Assembly: GCA_014904845.1 (NCBI GenBank)
Contig: MU119307.1
Location: 110,625 to 174,624, forward strand
Source: Acephala macrosclerotiorum
Lineage: Eukaryota; Ascomycota; Leotiomycetes; Helotiales; Mollisiaceae
Length of the DNA stretch: 64,000 nucleotides
Direction: 5' to 3'
Within the stretch, counting starts at the first letter, position 1, and the number at the start of each line of letters is the position of its first letter. The position numbers and the translations under genes were made by a program. Positions 26,759-38,174 of the stretch are shown piece after piece. The notes beneath the pieces were generated by a model. It was given only the letters and a program-made list of their open reading frames with translations. It ran no database searches and was not told where the DNA came from.

Positions 26759-26850
26759 TTTAAATTTAAAATTAATAATATTAATATATTTATAATTTTT
26801 ATATTAATTTTTTTTTAATTAAAATACGTAATAAATACGTATATATATAT
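26759..26850 (+). repeat. Right copy of ~10.25-kb-spaced direct repeat (possible LTR)
   Basis: Partner of the repeat at 16504-16590. It is more A/T-converted than the left copy. An extra ~50 bp in the left copy just upstream breaks the alignment there. Confidence 0.5.
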
Positions 26851-27197
26851 TAATAATTATTATCTTTCAAAAAACAAAAATTTTTAATATTAATAAATTA
26901 AATAATAATATTAAAAAAAATTTATTAATTATTTTTTAAATATTAAATTATGAATTTACGTTTTTAATAAATTTAATTAAAAAAAAATTTTATTAATTTT
27001 TATTATAAATTTTTTTTTTTATATATTAATTTAATTACGTATTACGAATTATATAATTCGTAATAATATTTTTTAATTAAATTAAATTTTTTATTATTAT
27101 TATAATATTAATATTTATATATAATAATTTTATTAAATTAAATTAATATATAAAATAAATTATAATAAAAAAAAAAATTTTAAATTTTTTTTTATTT

Positions 27198-27201
<4 letters not shown>

Positions 27202-27240
<39 letters not shown>
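27202..27240. repeat. Poly-T tract of 39 bases
   Basis: Uninterrupted run of 39 T near the right end of the AT-rich block. It could be the poly-A tail of a minus-strand retroelement, or simple slippage. Confidence 0.8.
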
Positions 27241-27480
27241 CAATTTTTTTAATTATTTATATATTTATTTATTTATATTTATTATATTTATATATAAAAA
27301 TTATTTTAATTAATTTTTTATTTTCGTTTTTTTAATATTAATATTTAAAATATTTCGAAAAATAAAAACTTAAAATAAATATTTTAAATTTTATAATTAA
27401 TTTTTTAAAAATAATTATTTACTATAAAAAATCGCAAAAAATAAAATCTTTTGAAAATAAACGAAACTCGTTTATTACTA

Positions 27481-28100
27481 GCAATAGAAACTGCTCGACT
27501 TCAATACAAGTAAGTGTTTTATATTGGGCCAGTAAACAAGTGAATTGATACTAGTGCCATTTAGGCTTAGCGCTTCAGGGCGAAATGAAACATCTTCTCG
27601 CACCGCCATTTCGACATTTTTCGCGCCCATGTCCGCGTTGACACATATCATCTTAATCCGCTCGCCATGGCAAAAGAAAATGACGCTTCATATTGTTGTA
27701 TTCCACAACCCCGCTATAGACTATGCTGATTTGAATTGGAGGAAAACGAACTAGTTGTTGCAAGTGCGCTCTCTAATATGATCTATTGACGGCTACTTAC
27801 ATGTCTTTAGCTATTGATAACCTACGTGTATCGTTTGAGTTTCCATTCTTTCGAAATACGACCTTTTACGATAACGAGATTTTCGGAATCAAATTCTATA
27901 TGTGTTACCGCAGAACTTGCGAGTTTCGTGGTCGTTAGAGTGCTTGCTTTCATGGCAAGCGCTACGAGTTTAAGCTTTACATAGTGTTATCAAAATTCCT
28001 TGCTACTACAAACTACAGCTTTCGACCACTTGTCCTTGAAGAACGACGGCAAACGGATCATATACTGCGGATTCTAACGAAGAGAGTGAAAGTTTCCTAG
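27481..28100. other. Balanced island, no gene recognised
   Basis: About 600 bp of ordinary composition between AT-rich DNA and a relic gene. Only short frames. A tRNA-like stretch lies at about 27928-27980. Confidence 0.4.
27928..27980 (+). other. tRNA-like relic (weak)
   Basis: GGTCGTTAGAGTGC resembles a shortened D-arm, CTTGC-TTTCATG-GCAAG forms a perfect 5-bp stem with a 7-base loop, and ACGAGTTTAAGC resembles a T-arm (B box) with one C-to-T change. I see no acceptor stem and the D-arm is short. It could be a decayed tRNA, a tRNA-derived SINE head, or chance. Confidence 0.2.
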
Positions 28101-28967
28101 GCAATAAGACTCTCTGATGAACTATACCGAATGATAGCTGGATTTCTTGTACGGGAATGTGCAATTATCACCGCCCAGGAACTGGCGAATCAGAATAGTT
28201 CGACTAATTCTGTTCTTGACTTTTCTCAAGACGTATACATCCGCTATATTGTGATCGATGGCATCCGCTACATTAAAAGCCTGCGAAATGCTTTTCGGCC
28301 GACAGTCGAGCCAGGAGAAGAGCTTCTGCTTAACGCTCAAATAGCTCGCAATATTCGAAATGTTTACATCGGAGAAGATCATCTCGGCATCAGACACATA
28401 CAAATATCTTCGTCGGGAAATGTGTCGTCTAAGTCCGATTTCAGTATACTAGGACTATGATAGAAACAGTTTTTCGAGCCTTGCGGTATTTCAAACATTT
28501 CGACCAGAACTGATGTGAATCTAAGAAAAACTGTCGCATTTTTATAGAGGCTAATATCAAGCCAGGGATTGAAAGTCAGAGACTTTTTTATTAGCAAAGA
28601 GCAAAGTACCACTTCGTACGCTTACATTTACTGGCCAATTCCTGCGCCTACTGCTACAATCATTGATCTTGCGGGTCTTCAACGCCCACAGAATGCACCG
28701 AGTAGCCTTCGGATATCCTTTTTCGAACGCAATACTTCACACACAATCGGATACTCTGTGGCTACAGATGGAGTGAGCACTGCCACCGTACATGCGCATG
28801 GTCAGAATACGGACCTCTCTTTTTACAAAGAAATCGATTTTTTCTTTGGCCATTTAATGATTTGAATATATATGCCTATTGACCACGGCGAGTACGTGAC
28901 GAAAATTTGCAAGCGTTTCAGATTCACGCATGTTGATCTGAAATCCCTTGTATTAATAGTAAGATAA
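28101..28967 (+). pseudogene. Relic of a large conserved fungal protein, inactivated by nonsense changes
   Basis: One reading frame can be followed for about 860 bp without a frameshift, broken only by TGA at 28458, TAG at 28461, TAG at 28545 and TGA at 28863, ending at TAA 28965-28967. It starts IRLSDELYRMIAGFLVRECA, with an ATA at 28104 that may be a mutated ATG, and continues through VYIRYIVIDGIRYIKSLRNA, YIGEDHLGIRHIQ, TIGYSVATDGVSTATVHAHG and YMPIDHGEYVTKI. I recognise this pattern as a widespread uncharacterised ascomycete family whose members are longer; I cannot give a function. All four stops fit C-to-T or G-to-A change of Gln, Arg or Trp codons, as RIP would cause. The C-terminal part is missing. 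Confidence 0.65.
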
Positions 28968-29515
28968 TAATAGTCTATGCTCCGATACGTAGCTAATTTA
29001 GATGTTTCTAGTTATTACAGGCAAAGGCCGTAGTGTGAGTGTAAAGTGTGTGTTCATGATGTGTCTTTTTGTCTAGCGGTGAGATGAGGATATATATAAC
29101 ATTAAACACGTGACTACTCTAATACTAGTTTATTACCAATCGAGGACGAACTACTTTATTTGGATGCTACATACTGCCGTCGTCCTCGAAAGAAGACTAT
29201 CAATTCGATTGTATTTACACTTCACCAAAAAGCCGATCGCGAATATACTTCAATGAATGGGATTCAATATTAGTAGCAAACTAAGTCAAGTACTTAGACT
29301 TTGAACGCACCGAGCTGGCAACACTACAGCTTTACCCAAGATCACTTGTTCTCATGTCGTCATACCTTTAAACAACATACAACGAGCTGTGGTTTTACTC
29401 TTGTTGTTCTATAGAGAGTGTAATAGAAATCACTCTATGTATTAATAAGACTATTTGTTACAGACTTATTATCGGTATACTTCTTCGCTAGATTGCTCGT
29501 GGAAAACCCATAGAA
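28968..29515. other. Balanced stretch without gene
   Basis: About 550 bp between the relic gene and the second AT-rich block. No frame of interest. The end (about 29420-29465, many short AT/TG words and TTGTTACA) looks vaguely like an LTR end, but I cannot support that. Confidence 0.35.
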
Positions 29516-30390
<875 letters not shown>

Positions 30391-32163
30391 CTTTACTCAG
30401 ACCCACTCCATGGGATGGAATAGAAATGGGGCTTTACACCCCATGGTTTTTTTGCGAGCAGCCTATTCTCCGTCCGCTATAGCAATAAGCACCGAGCCTG
30501 TGTGGAACAGTTCTGCTTAGACTGGGCGCTCAGGCCCATTGAAGTAAACTAAGCTGGGAAACTGTATATAAGTATTAAAGAGACGAAAAAAGGATTTCCG
30601 TTTGTTGCGTATATCGATGTATGCTCACCTGCCGATCGCAGCTCCTCTTTCTGGCTTGACGTTTCCTGGAATGGAACTTTAGAATGGTCGTTTTCACATC
30701 GTCGATGTAAATTGCTCTACAACGGCAATTAGAAGGGCGTCTACTCTACGATGTCCATCATCCGGCTGTCAAAATGATCACTTTTAGAGGGCAAAAGAGT
30801 GCAGAAAGTCCTTGATTCTACGAGAGATCTAGAGGATACCTTTTAATTATAGACTCCTAAAACATCAAGTGTTCCACGCCAATTCACGTGATTTAGGGCA
30901 TGCGTGGAGGCCTCCAGGTTGTATTTCTGCCGCGGGCGAAGAGCTCGGGATAATGGTGCTTGCTGGTCTCGTTGTTCTTTAATGCGGCCACCGACTTATC
31001 AGTAGAGACAGAGCAAGATCTAGTCTTTCATTGGCTGGGAACTTCCTGGGAACTTCCTGGGAGCTGGCAAGACGTCCTGCGGATTCTCCTCGACAGTGGG
31101 GGCTGTTCATAATATCCATGCCATTATTTGGTCGCGGGCAATGCTCTTCGAGTATAGTGGGCTGGAGGTGACTGAATTTTCTCTGGGCCGGAGGTGCATC
31201 GGGATACACTGTAGCCGTTATTGCCTGAGAGACTGAGCGAGTAGATCTTCTATTGTAGAGAGGTCTCAGATCTGCCACAACGTTTCGGTGAAGAGGTCTT
31301 CGTTATTCTGCTTGAATTCGCGTATAAAATGCCTCGTGGGACGTTTCTTGTATGGTCGAGGAGCGCTCTGAGACGGCGTATTGGTATCGGGCGTGAGGAT
31401 AACGAAGGGGATGTTTTCGAGAATGATGGTAGGATTGGAAGGTACACCTCCCTCGCGGCGTATCTCGACTCGACTCGATGGTGGCGGACAAGGGACAAGT
31501 CAGTGGTCTGTTTATCCAGACTTCATAGGAGAGTTACGCACCAGGAGGATACTGTCGAACTATCAAGAGAGACCTCGCAGAGGCGGTCCTGCTCTTCTAA
31601 CGACACCCAACTGCCACAAACACTCTCGTAGCCTGCCATCTTAGAGCGCTGCTGAATGGGTCACTAGTGCTGCCGCAGATGCCATAGCGAGGTGAAGTGG
31701 CATACGTCGTATGCGCTTGAGGGAAGGAATCCAAGTGCTTGTGTAATGGTGAGCGATTTCGAGTTGTTTGGTACGGCTATGATTCGCTAGGCACATGCAT
31801 CAAGTTTACCGCCTTCCGCCAATTTCAGCCGGGGCTAATGAGGCTGATTTGTTTATTCTGTGTATGAAGGTGAGTGTGCTCTACCTAGGCTGACTCTGCC
31901 GCTATCCACTATTGTATTGCTCACATTAGCTCCTCACCTTTCCGGACAGGAGCAGATTTCCTTCGTGTTAGAATTGACATATGATAACCACCTGATGTTT
32001 TCTGGCGACTACCGAAGGCTCTAAGATGCACAGCCTCCACAGCCACAGGGGAGTGAGCACCACAGCAGCACCCCTGCTAAGGTTTACGACAGAAAGATGC
32101 CTCCCAATAGTATCGATATCAAAATGCAAATGAAGGGCGATTTATTTCAGGAGATCGTATAAA
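30391..32163. other. Balanced region with possible degraded minus-strand gene
   Basis: 1.8 kb without a full open frame. On the minus strand, text around 31480-31270 reads like protein (NPTIILENIPFVILTPDTNT and PYKKRPTRHFIREFKQNN) and passes through stops and shifts into the frame at 31278-30979 (SVSQAITATVYPDAPPA). I do not recognise it. It may be a dead gene or chance. Confidence 0.25.
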
Positions 32164-32967
32164 TCAATTTGATACATGACACCTTTGAATATACTCAGCT
32201 AGCTCCTTTGAAATACTTACCTGAGGAAAATGCTTGCTGTTCAACAACTCGGTCTTGATCCCTACCTCCGTCGCCAACACCACATTATCAAAGAACCAAA
32301 ACATTGGCATCAGCCTTCCCACGCTCCAGTAAATCCTCTCCCTCATTGCCTTCAGCTCCTCCTTATCCCATACCATCTTGTTTACCACCGGCGCGTAGTT
32401 CCTCACCCACGTAACATAATTCTTCTCTAACCTCTTATGATACTCTTCTCCCAACCCCTCCCAAGCAGTCAGATCCTCGTTCATCCCATTCGCAAATATC
32501 CCCTTGAAGTGTTCGACGATTTTTGGATTTTCGGACTCAGGACTCTTAGCCAAGTCCATCAGGCCGGGAATCACGCGGAGAGGAACCTCATACACAATTG
32601 CTTTGTCTACTCTCGAGTTGTATTTAGACATCATTGCTATTGCGATGACGCTTCCGGAGCTGCTGCCATAGACTGAGGCTGACTGGATGGAGAGCTTGTC
32701 CATGAGTGAGATGATTTGGTCGGCAATTTTGTATGGAGAGAGATTCTCGACCGCGGAATGAGGACCAACTGTTCGAGAGAAGCAGGGCATGTCGAATGTT
32801 GTTACTGTGAAATCTGAAGCGAGAAGTAGGGCGAGTTTGGTGAAGCAGTGACAATCGCCTTCACCGGAGGGAATGAGGAGGAGGTGTGGACCGGAGCCGG
32901 TTTGTTCGACGTGCCATGAGAGCCCATCGTCGGTTTGAACTTGAGAGATGTGTACCATTTCGAACAC
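32164..32967 (-). CDS. Alpha/beta-hydrolase fold protein
   Basis: Single-exon gene of 267 residues, a normal length for a free-standing alpha/beta hydrolase. The nucleophile elbow is GSSSG (residues 101-105), so Ser103 is the likely nucleophile; His246 in SKHFPQ is the likely catalytic histidine, and the N-terminal HLLLIPSGEGD segment is the usual oxyanion-side strand and turn. There is no signal peptide or membrane segment, so it is probably cytosolic. Substrate cannot be told. The last 18 codons could conceivably hide a tiny intron because CAGGTAAGT occurs at codons 249-251, but reading through gives a family-like end (FPQVSISKELAEYI), so I kept it. Neighbours are unrelated. The frame has no damage and appears functional. 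Confidence 0.85.
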   Translation of the reverse strand: MFEMVHISQVQTDDGLSWHVEQTGSGPHLLLIPSGEGDCHCFTKLALLLASDFTVTTFDMPCFSRTVGPHSAVENLSPYKIADQIISLMDKLSIQSASVYGSSSGSVIAIAMMSKYNSRVDKAIVYEVPLRVIPGLMDLAKSPESENPKIVEHFKGIFANGMNEDLTAWEGLGEEYHKRLEKNYVTWVRNYAPVVNKMVWDKEELKAMRERIYWSVGRLMPMFWFFDNVVLATEVGIKTELLNSKHFPQVSISKELAEYIQRCHVSN

Positions 32968-33642
32968 TGATTGTTCTAAGGGCGCGGTAGTAAGCTGTGA
33001 TAATTTTCCAACTCGGGATGATGGCGAGCGGATGGGATCCTTGAAGTGCTTAGCTCGAAGTCTCTGGCTTGGAGGTCGTCCACATTAGCCTGGATTTCCG
33101 TCAAAGGTGGGAGAGAGACAAATACACCCCCAGCTGCAAGAAAAAGTATTTAAGTGACCCAAGATGCGGGCTCGGGCTGAATTCAGGCTTCTTTTGAAAG
33201 CTTACATATGTTCGTAAGCTCTGACGATATGCATAGTGGGGTAGGATGTGACCCCGCCAATGCACGATAACGATCCCTGTATTATCTTCCTGGAACCTAG
33301 CGACCAATACTACAAAAATCTTCAAGGCATTACTCGCTTTCGTATCCAAGGACCTGATAGATCATTGGCAGACGTATCGTTGTTGACTTGCATAAAAATT
33401 TGGGTGTAGGAGCTTCGCGTGCGCTCGCTTCCTTCCCCCTTTTCCTTGCCTCGATGTTTTGAGCACTAATAATCGTAGGGATCAGGCATGGTTAACGAAT
33501 TTCGAAACCCTGAGAACATTGCATAAGAAAATTATCATGTTGTCGATTGAAGGGTATCAATATTTGAAATCCCAGTAGCCTTGAGAATGTCGACAGACCC
33601 CGCAGTGCACTTTCGCGGCTAATGTCATTCTAATCCTCGGCG
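32968..33642. other. Intergenic: hydrolase promoter and 3' region of Gln-rich gene
   Basis: About 670 bp without coding signal. Holds the upstream region of the minus-strand hydrolase and the 3' end of the next minus-strand gene. Confidence 0.5.
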
Positions 33643-34596
33643 TCAGAACGAATAGTCATCCCCATCATCAAAATCAATATCATTGTCATCGTCCACATCA
33701 TCCCCTCCATCACTTAAACCATCTCCTCCTCCAACTGCGAAATCATCGTCGACACTGCCATCACTCAAGTCCATCGAATCGTCCTCGCCTATACTTCCAA
33801 GACCAGCACTCTCTGGTGTCCCGGGTGCGAATTGATCGTCGAAACCTGGCGGATCGGAATCATCCCCTGCATCAAAATCTCCGTCGTCTGGATCTGATGC
33901 TAGCGAGAATGTGTCAGGATCGGTCGGTGTCGCTGGGAGGAAGTAATCGTCGTATGAGGGGCACGAGTCTGTAAAATCGGGAGGGGATGAATCGTAACCA
34001 AGCGTCGTCGGATCCGGGAGATCGACAGGAGGGGGCATGTATCCCATCTGGGCCTGCATTGCGTATTGATTTTGTTGCTGTTGGTAGATATTTTGCTGTT
34101 GCTGCTGGTAGGCTTGATTTTGCTGCTGCTGAGCATGCTGGTGGTTGTGCTGTGCGTGATGAATTTGATGCTGAACTTGATGCCGAACTATTTGTTCGAG
34201 CTTGTGGAGCTGCTGGGCTTGCTGCTGTTGGAACTGCTGGGCTTGAAATTGCGTTTGTTGCGGGGCTTGATAGCTTGGAGGTCTCTGGGATTGAGCTGTA
34301 GGAGTTTGGGCTTGTTGGACCTGGTGATATTGAGCTTGGTGAGCTGCCGGAGCTTGGTAGCTCTGTGGTCTCTGAGCCTGCGTAGCTTGAGCTTGCGCAT
34401 TGTATGCTTGATATGCAGCGGAAAGTTGCGACTGTTGCTTCTGGCCCCAGTTTTGTAATTTGTCCCCGGCCTTCAGAGTGTGTTTCGTGGTGACTTTTGC
34501 AGCCTTCTGCATAGCGGGCATTAAATTATCCATATTCAGCTTGCCCACATTGAGGCCGCTCGATTTGGCAGGCTTGAAGTTTCGAGACCCGTCCAT
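33643..34596 (-). CDS. Gln/Ala-rich protein with acidic C-terminus, unknown function
   Basis: Single exon, 317 residues. Three parts are visible: a basic N-terminus (residues 1-60, with AKVTTKHTLKAGDKLQNWG), a low-complexity middle (about 60-185) rich in Gln, Ala, Tyr and His with the repeated word QAQRP/SQRPPSYQAP, and an acidic tail (about 215-317) rich in Asp, Gly and Ser ending DDGDDYSF. No enzyme motif, signal peptide or membrane segment. The middle is of a prion-like, phase-separating composition; this is a description, not a function. It is divergently transcribed from the ZZ/WW gene with about 650 bp between start codons. Coding is supported by a long clean frame, a good start and strong amino-acid bias; the opposite-strand Leu-rich frame is a shadow of the CAG repeats. 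Confidence 0.75.
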   Translation of the reverse strand: MDGSRNFKPAKSSGLNVGKLNMDNLMPAMQKAAKVTTKHTLKAGDKLQNWGQKQQSQLSAAYQAYNAQAQATQAQRPQSYQAPAAHQAQYHQVQQAQTPTAQSQRPPSYQAPQQTQFQAQQFQQQQAQQLHKLEQIVRHQVQHQIHHAQHNHQHAQQQQNQAYQQQQQNIYQQQQNQYAMQAQMGYMPPPVDLPDPTTLGYDSSPPDFTDSCPSYDDYFLPATPTDPDTFSLASDPDDGDFDAGDDSDPPGFDDQFAPGTPESAGLGSIGEDDSMDLSDGSVDDDFAVGGGDGLSDGGDDVDDDNDIDFDDGDDYSF

Positions 34597-35243
34597 GGTA
34601 GTCTTGGGTCAGATCTCAGTGACTGGCGGTGGGGTTGATGAGATGTTGAGGAAAGACTCATTCACACAGAGCCTCGTTGCACCATCTCGGGCCTAACGTG
34701 CCATTCATTCCTTCATGTTCTCAAAAGAAGCCTCGCGAAAAAGGACGCTATTGACAATGATCTGAGTGGTCAAGTTCTGCATGTGTTGCCTCAGCCGCAG
34801 CAATTTTGCGTGCCTGATTGGAATATCGAGAACGCCACTTCGGTTGGCGAACTACTTACAGGCATCATATCCAGCCATAAATCTTCTTCTGGTCAAGTCT
34901 TCTGCAAAACAAACGCCTCGAACAAGGTCTTTTCAATCAAACTCTCAATTGGGCACAAATCAAGCGTCATGCGGGCTTTCTGGTCCCGCTGTTTTGGATG
35001 GTCTGGGTGAGTCAAGATTCGCATCCACTGCATTGGCACCCTGATCAAGCGTTAAAGTCGGGTCTGGTCTATTCTTGTCCCGTCTCTATTTGTCGCTTTC
35101 TCTTATCATGAGGCTGAAATTTTGGCAACCACCACACCGAGGTCGTTGAACGTCTCCTGAAGTTCATCTGCGAAAGCTGGAGGCTAGAGCATGAACACCA
35201 CTTGGCACCTTTTAATTCAACAAGAACTCCTCCAGCGACAGAG
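34597..35243. promoter_or_regulatory. Shared divergent promoter region
   Basis: About 650 bp between the starts of the minus-strand Gln-rich gene and the plus-strand ZZ/WW gene. No other gene seen. Co-regulation is possible but not shown. Confidence 0.45.
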
Positions 35244-38174
35244 ATGTCGATACGCAGCAACCGCTCTTCGGTATCTAGGCGACCAGTGGGCGGTCAGGTG
35301 AATGCCAGCGGGCAGCCTTCTTCCCCCGCCCTGAGCCATGCCTCCAGAACGCCTTCCGTGTCCAGCGAGATTCCGTATGATATATGGGTTGGCCCTGACA
35401 TCCCCTTTCGACCGGCAAGCACTTCTTCACAGCCAATCCCGCCGATGTACTCCACAGCGGCCCCCAACAATCTTCCCTTCGCCATTGGGCAGGACCAGGC
35501 TTTTCAGCCTCCCCCTCAGAGCGTCGGAGCTCACCAAGGATCCGTCGCACCTCCAAGTACTGGACCTGAGTTCGAGAACTCTGCAGTTAGTATGTCAAGC
35601 AACCTATCATCCTGGGAGCCACCCAACGGTGAGGATGTCAACAAGGGACATTCCACTTTGGAGGTCGTCCAAGAAGCGTACTTCGACAACTTCTGGAGCC
35701 CGCCCGAACACAAAGCAGCGCCGCCTCCACAAACTACCCCGGATGCCCAAAATCAATTTCAAAGCACGGTGACGAGCACGGGGTGGGCAACCGCATCGGT
35801 ACCGCCTGACCAGAGTCATGTACCGGCACCACCAAGCTATCCTCCATCCCAAGACTTTCCTCAAGGCGGAAATGCCCAACAACAATCCCAAAGCAATGTC
35901 TCTAATGTATCCGGGACTACATCAGGAAGTGTTCCGAATTATCAACCAAACCTACACTATCCATCTACTCAGGGCGACGAACATCCCCCGCAGCAGTTTC
36001 AAAGCAACGTATCGAGCCCAGCTGGAACGACAGCTTCAGCTGGAAGTGTTCCAAACTATCAACCTAATCTACACTATCCTACCGCCCAAGACAACAGGAA
36101 CGCACCCAATCAATTCCAGAGTAACGCGGCGAATACTGGTGCAGCAAGGACTTCTATTGGACCAGTCCCTAACTATCAACGAGAACTCCATTACCCCGCA
36201 CCCGAAGACCTTTCGCCTCTATCCATGCCGGCTGCCGTTCCGCAACCTCTATTCTCAAGGCCAGTTTCGACAGCCTCTCCAATGATGGCAACACCGACAT
36301 CCACTATGTCGACAATAGCTTCTACTCCATCCCCATCGCTGGCATCAAAGGTGCCCTCAAGGATGCCATCAAACGCTGCTCCACCTGCTCTTCGTCTTAC
36401 TCAACCTCGGCAGGTGGAATCAGTGTCGTTCGCAAGCGTTTGTTGTCAATGTAACAATGGTAAGTTGACGGTCGACACCATGTCTTAGAAAGAAAGCTCA
36501 CTTTCGCAGCTATCAGTTACAACATGTACTACTACAACTGTACGTACTGTAAGTTGGACATTTGCGGCACGTGTTTCCAAGCTGGGAAGCATCCATGGGT
36601 TCACTTACCCTCAGTGGTTAGACTCAACGCTCAGGAGACTAGAGCTGGACACCGACGTCAAGACAAGAAATGCCAAGCCTGCAAAGCTATGAAGCATCGT
36701 CGGATGGACTGCGACGAATGCCCGTACACGATTTGCGTGTCTTGTTATAGCAATGATGCTCTGCCGCCTCATCAGCATAAGTCGTTCCAGTTAAAGGCTA
36801 CACCGGGACTTACTCTTAATGTGAGAAGAGGAGATGGATCTCCATGTTGTACAAAACCTTCGTTTGGACATTGTGGGCGTTGTTATGCTAGTAAGTCGGT
36901 CGATTGGCGTAATGAGAATGTTGCTGACTCGCGCAGCTTGGAAACCAGAAGAGTGGATGGTGCAGTGTAAGACATGCTTGTTCGAGTTCGAAGAAGTCGT
37001 CGCGTTATGTCTTCAGTGTGATTCTGAGATCCTATCTGCCTGTCGTCAGGCAAATCATCAAATGGTGTCGATGAAGTGTCGACAGAAGCTGCGGAGTGAA
37101 GAGGTTCCGGGTCAGCAGAGTTATGCCGCTGTCGAGTGCACGGAATGTGCTATACGTAAGCATACTTCAGAATTGAAAAGGAGGAACGAATACTGACTGA
37201 TGCTTAGAGTTCCAATCGATGACGGACATCTCATTTCTGCGACACCCTCATCCCAACTACGACTATCTCTTCTTCACTGAAGACAGAGAGCATCTGTTCG
37301 CAGCAGTCTATAGAAGTTGCAAGAAGAAGGCTATGAGAGTCGACACCCCACTTGCACCTCAAGCTACGGTGACGAAGTGCACTTACTGCCATCACAGTAG
37401 GTTTTCCCAGACTTCCTGTTTTCCAAAGCCAACGCTAACCATTTGACAGACGTCCCCCTCAATATCGCACAATCCTGCCTCCCCTGCCCCAACACGAATT
37501 ACTGCCCACACTGCTACCCCATCGCCTCACCAACCCACCACCACGGCCCTTCAAACTTCGTCTCCCTCCGCGACCTCACCCAAACCCAACTAGGCGGCGG
37601 CTGGACCCAACGCAAGAACTCAGCCGGGAGAACCTGGTACCACCACACCGCATCTAACAGTCGCTCATTCGAATTCCCCAAATCCGCTATAGGCCAAGCA
37701 CCCCCTCCCTCTGCTCCTCCTCTCACTCACACAGCGACTACGATACCCATGCAAGCCGCCACTCCTATGCCTATGAAACCAACAAATCCTCGTCGTGCTA
37801 CGACTGGGGGAATACCCAATAAACCAACTGGACCTTTACCACCAGGATGGGAAGCAAGAAAAACGCCTGATGGAAGGAGATACTACGCCAACCACACCAC
37901 CAAACAAACGAGTTGGCAACGTCCCGCTTCGATGCCTCGACCTAATCGACAGCAACGACCTGGTTCTGTGCCTTTGAATCAAGCGGTTCCGGTTGGAGGA
38001 GTGCAGTGGGAGCAAGAGGGCAATGCGAATGCGGCAAGTGTGGTGCCGTTGACGGCTGAGCAGAAGGCGGCGCAGAGGGAGGAAGCGAAGAAGGCTGCGC
38101 AAAGAAAGAAGTTGTATACGAAGATTGGGACGAGTGTTTTGAAGGGGGTTGTTAGTGGGGTTATTAGTTCTTGA
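35244..38174 (+). CDS. Multi-ZZ-type zinc finger and WW domain protein, 5 exons
   Basis: Exons 35244-36459, 36510-36890, 36937-37155, 37208-37396, 37450-38174; all introns GT-AG and phase-consistent, giving about 909 residues. I start at ATG 35244 (MSIRSNRSSVSRRP). Residues 1-400 are disordered, Pro/Ser/Gln-rich, with three related ~36-residue repeats around VPNYQPNLHYP. Then come Cys-rich units of ZZ type: one split by intron 1 (CCQC...CTYCKLDICGTC), a second (CQACKAMKH...CDECPYTICVSC), a degenerate third (CKTCLFEFEEVVALCLQC) and a fourth (CTYCHH...CLPCPNTNYCPHC). A WW-like segment (WTQRKNSAGRTWYHH) precedes a canonical WW domain (LPPGWEARKTPDGRRYYANH...W..P). The end is a basic helix rich in Ala, Lys and Glu, then VLKGVVSGVISS. 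ZZ and WW domains bind peptides, so this is probably an adaptor; its partners are unknown. Intact. Confidence 0.85.

Larger units (their letters stand above)
16150..27480. repeat. RIP-type AT-rich block (degraded repetitive DNA)
   Basis: About 11.3 kb made almost entirely of A and T. The few remaining C and G bases are nearly all in CpG pairs (aacgt, ttcga, atcgt), while CpA, CpT and CpC are close to absent. No coding frame survives. This is the mark of strong RIP acting on duplicated DNA over many rounds. Near its ends lie related direct repeats (about 16504-16590 and 26759-26850) differing mainly by C/T and G/A. A spared island lies at about 16912-17172. It is probably one or several dead transposons, which I cannot classify. 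Confidence 0.85.

Noticed and set aside
17000..27000. Short AT-rich repeated words suggesting a CRISPR-like or satellite array
   Set aside because: Repeats are irregular low-complexity text with no fixed unit and spacer; CRISPR is not expected in a fungal nucleus.
16150..27480. Possibility that the AT-rich block is mitochondrial DNA
   Set aside because: No mitochondrial genes or tRNAs can be read, and the CpG-only pattern of remaining C/G fits RIP rather than mitochondrial sequence.
32200..32222. Possible small intron near the hydrolase 3' end (CAGGTAAGT)
   Set aside because: Reading through keeps a family-like C-terminus, and a matching acceptor would give an unusually short intron.
34066..34458. 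Leu-rich 130-codon plus-strand frame
   Set aside because: Antisense shadow of CAG-type repeats in the Gln-rich gene; the Leu runs come from CTG read on the opposite strand.
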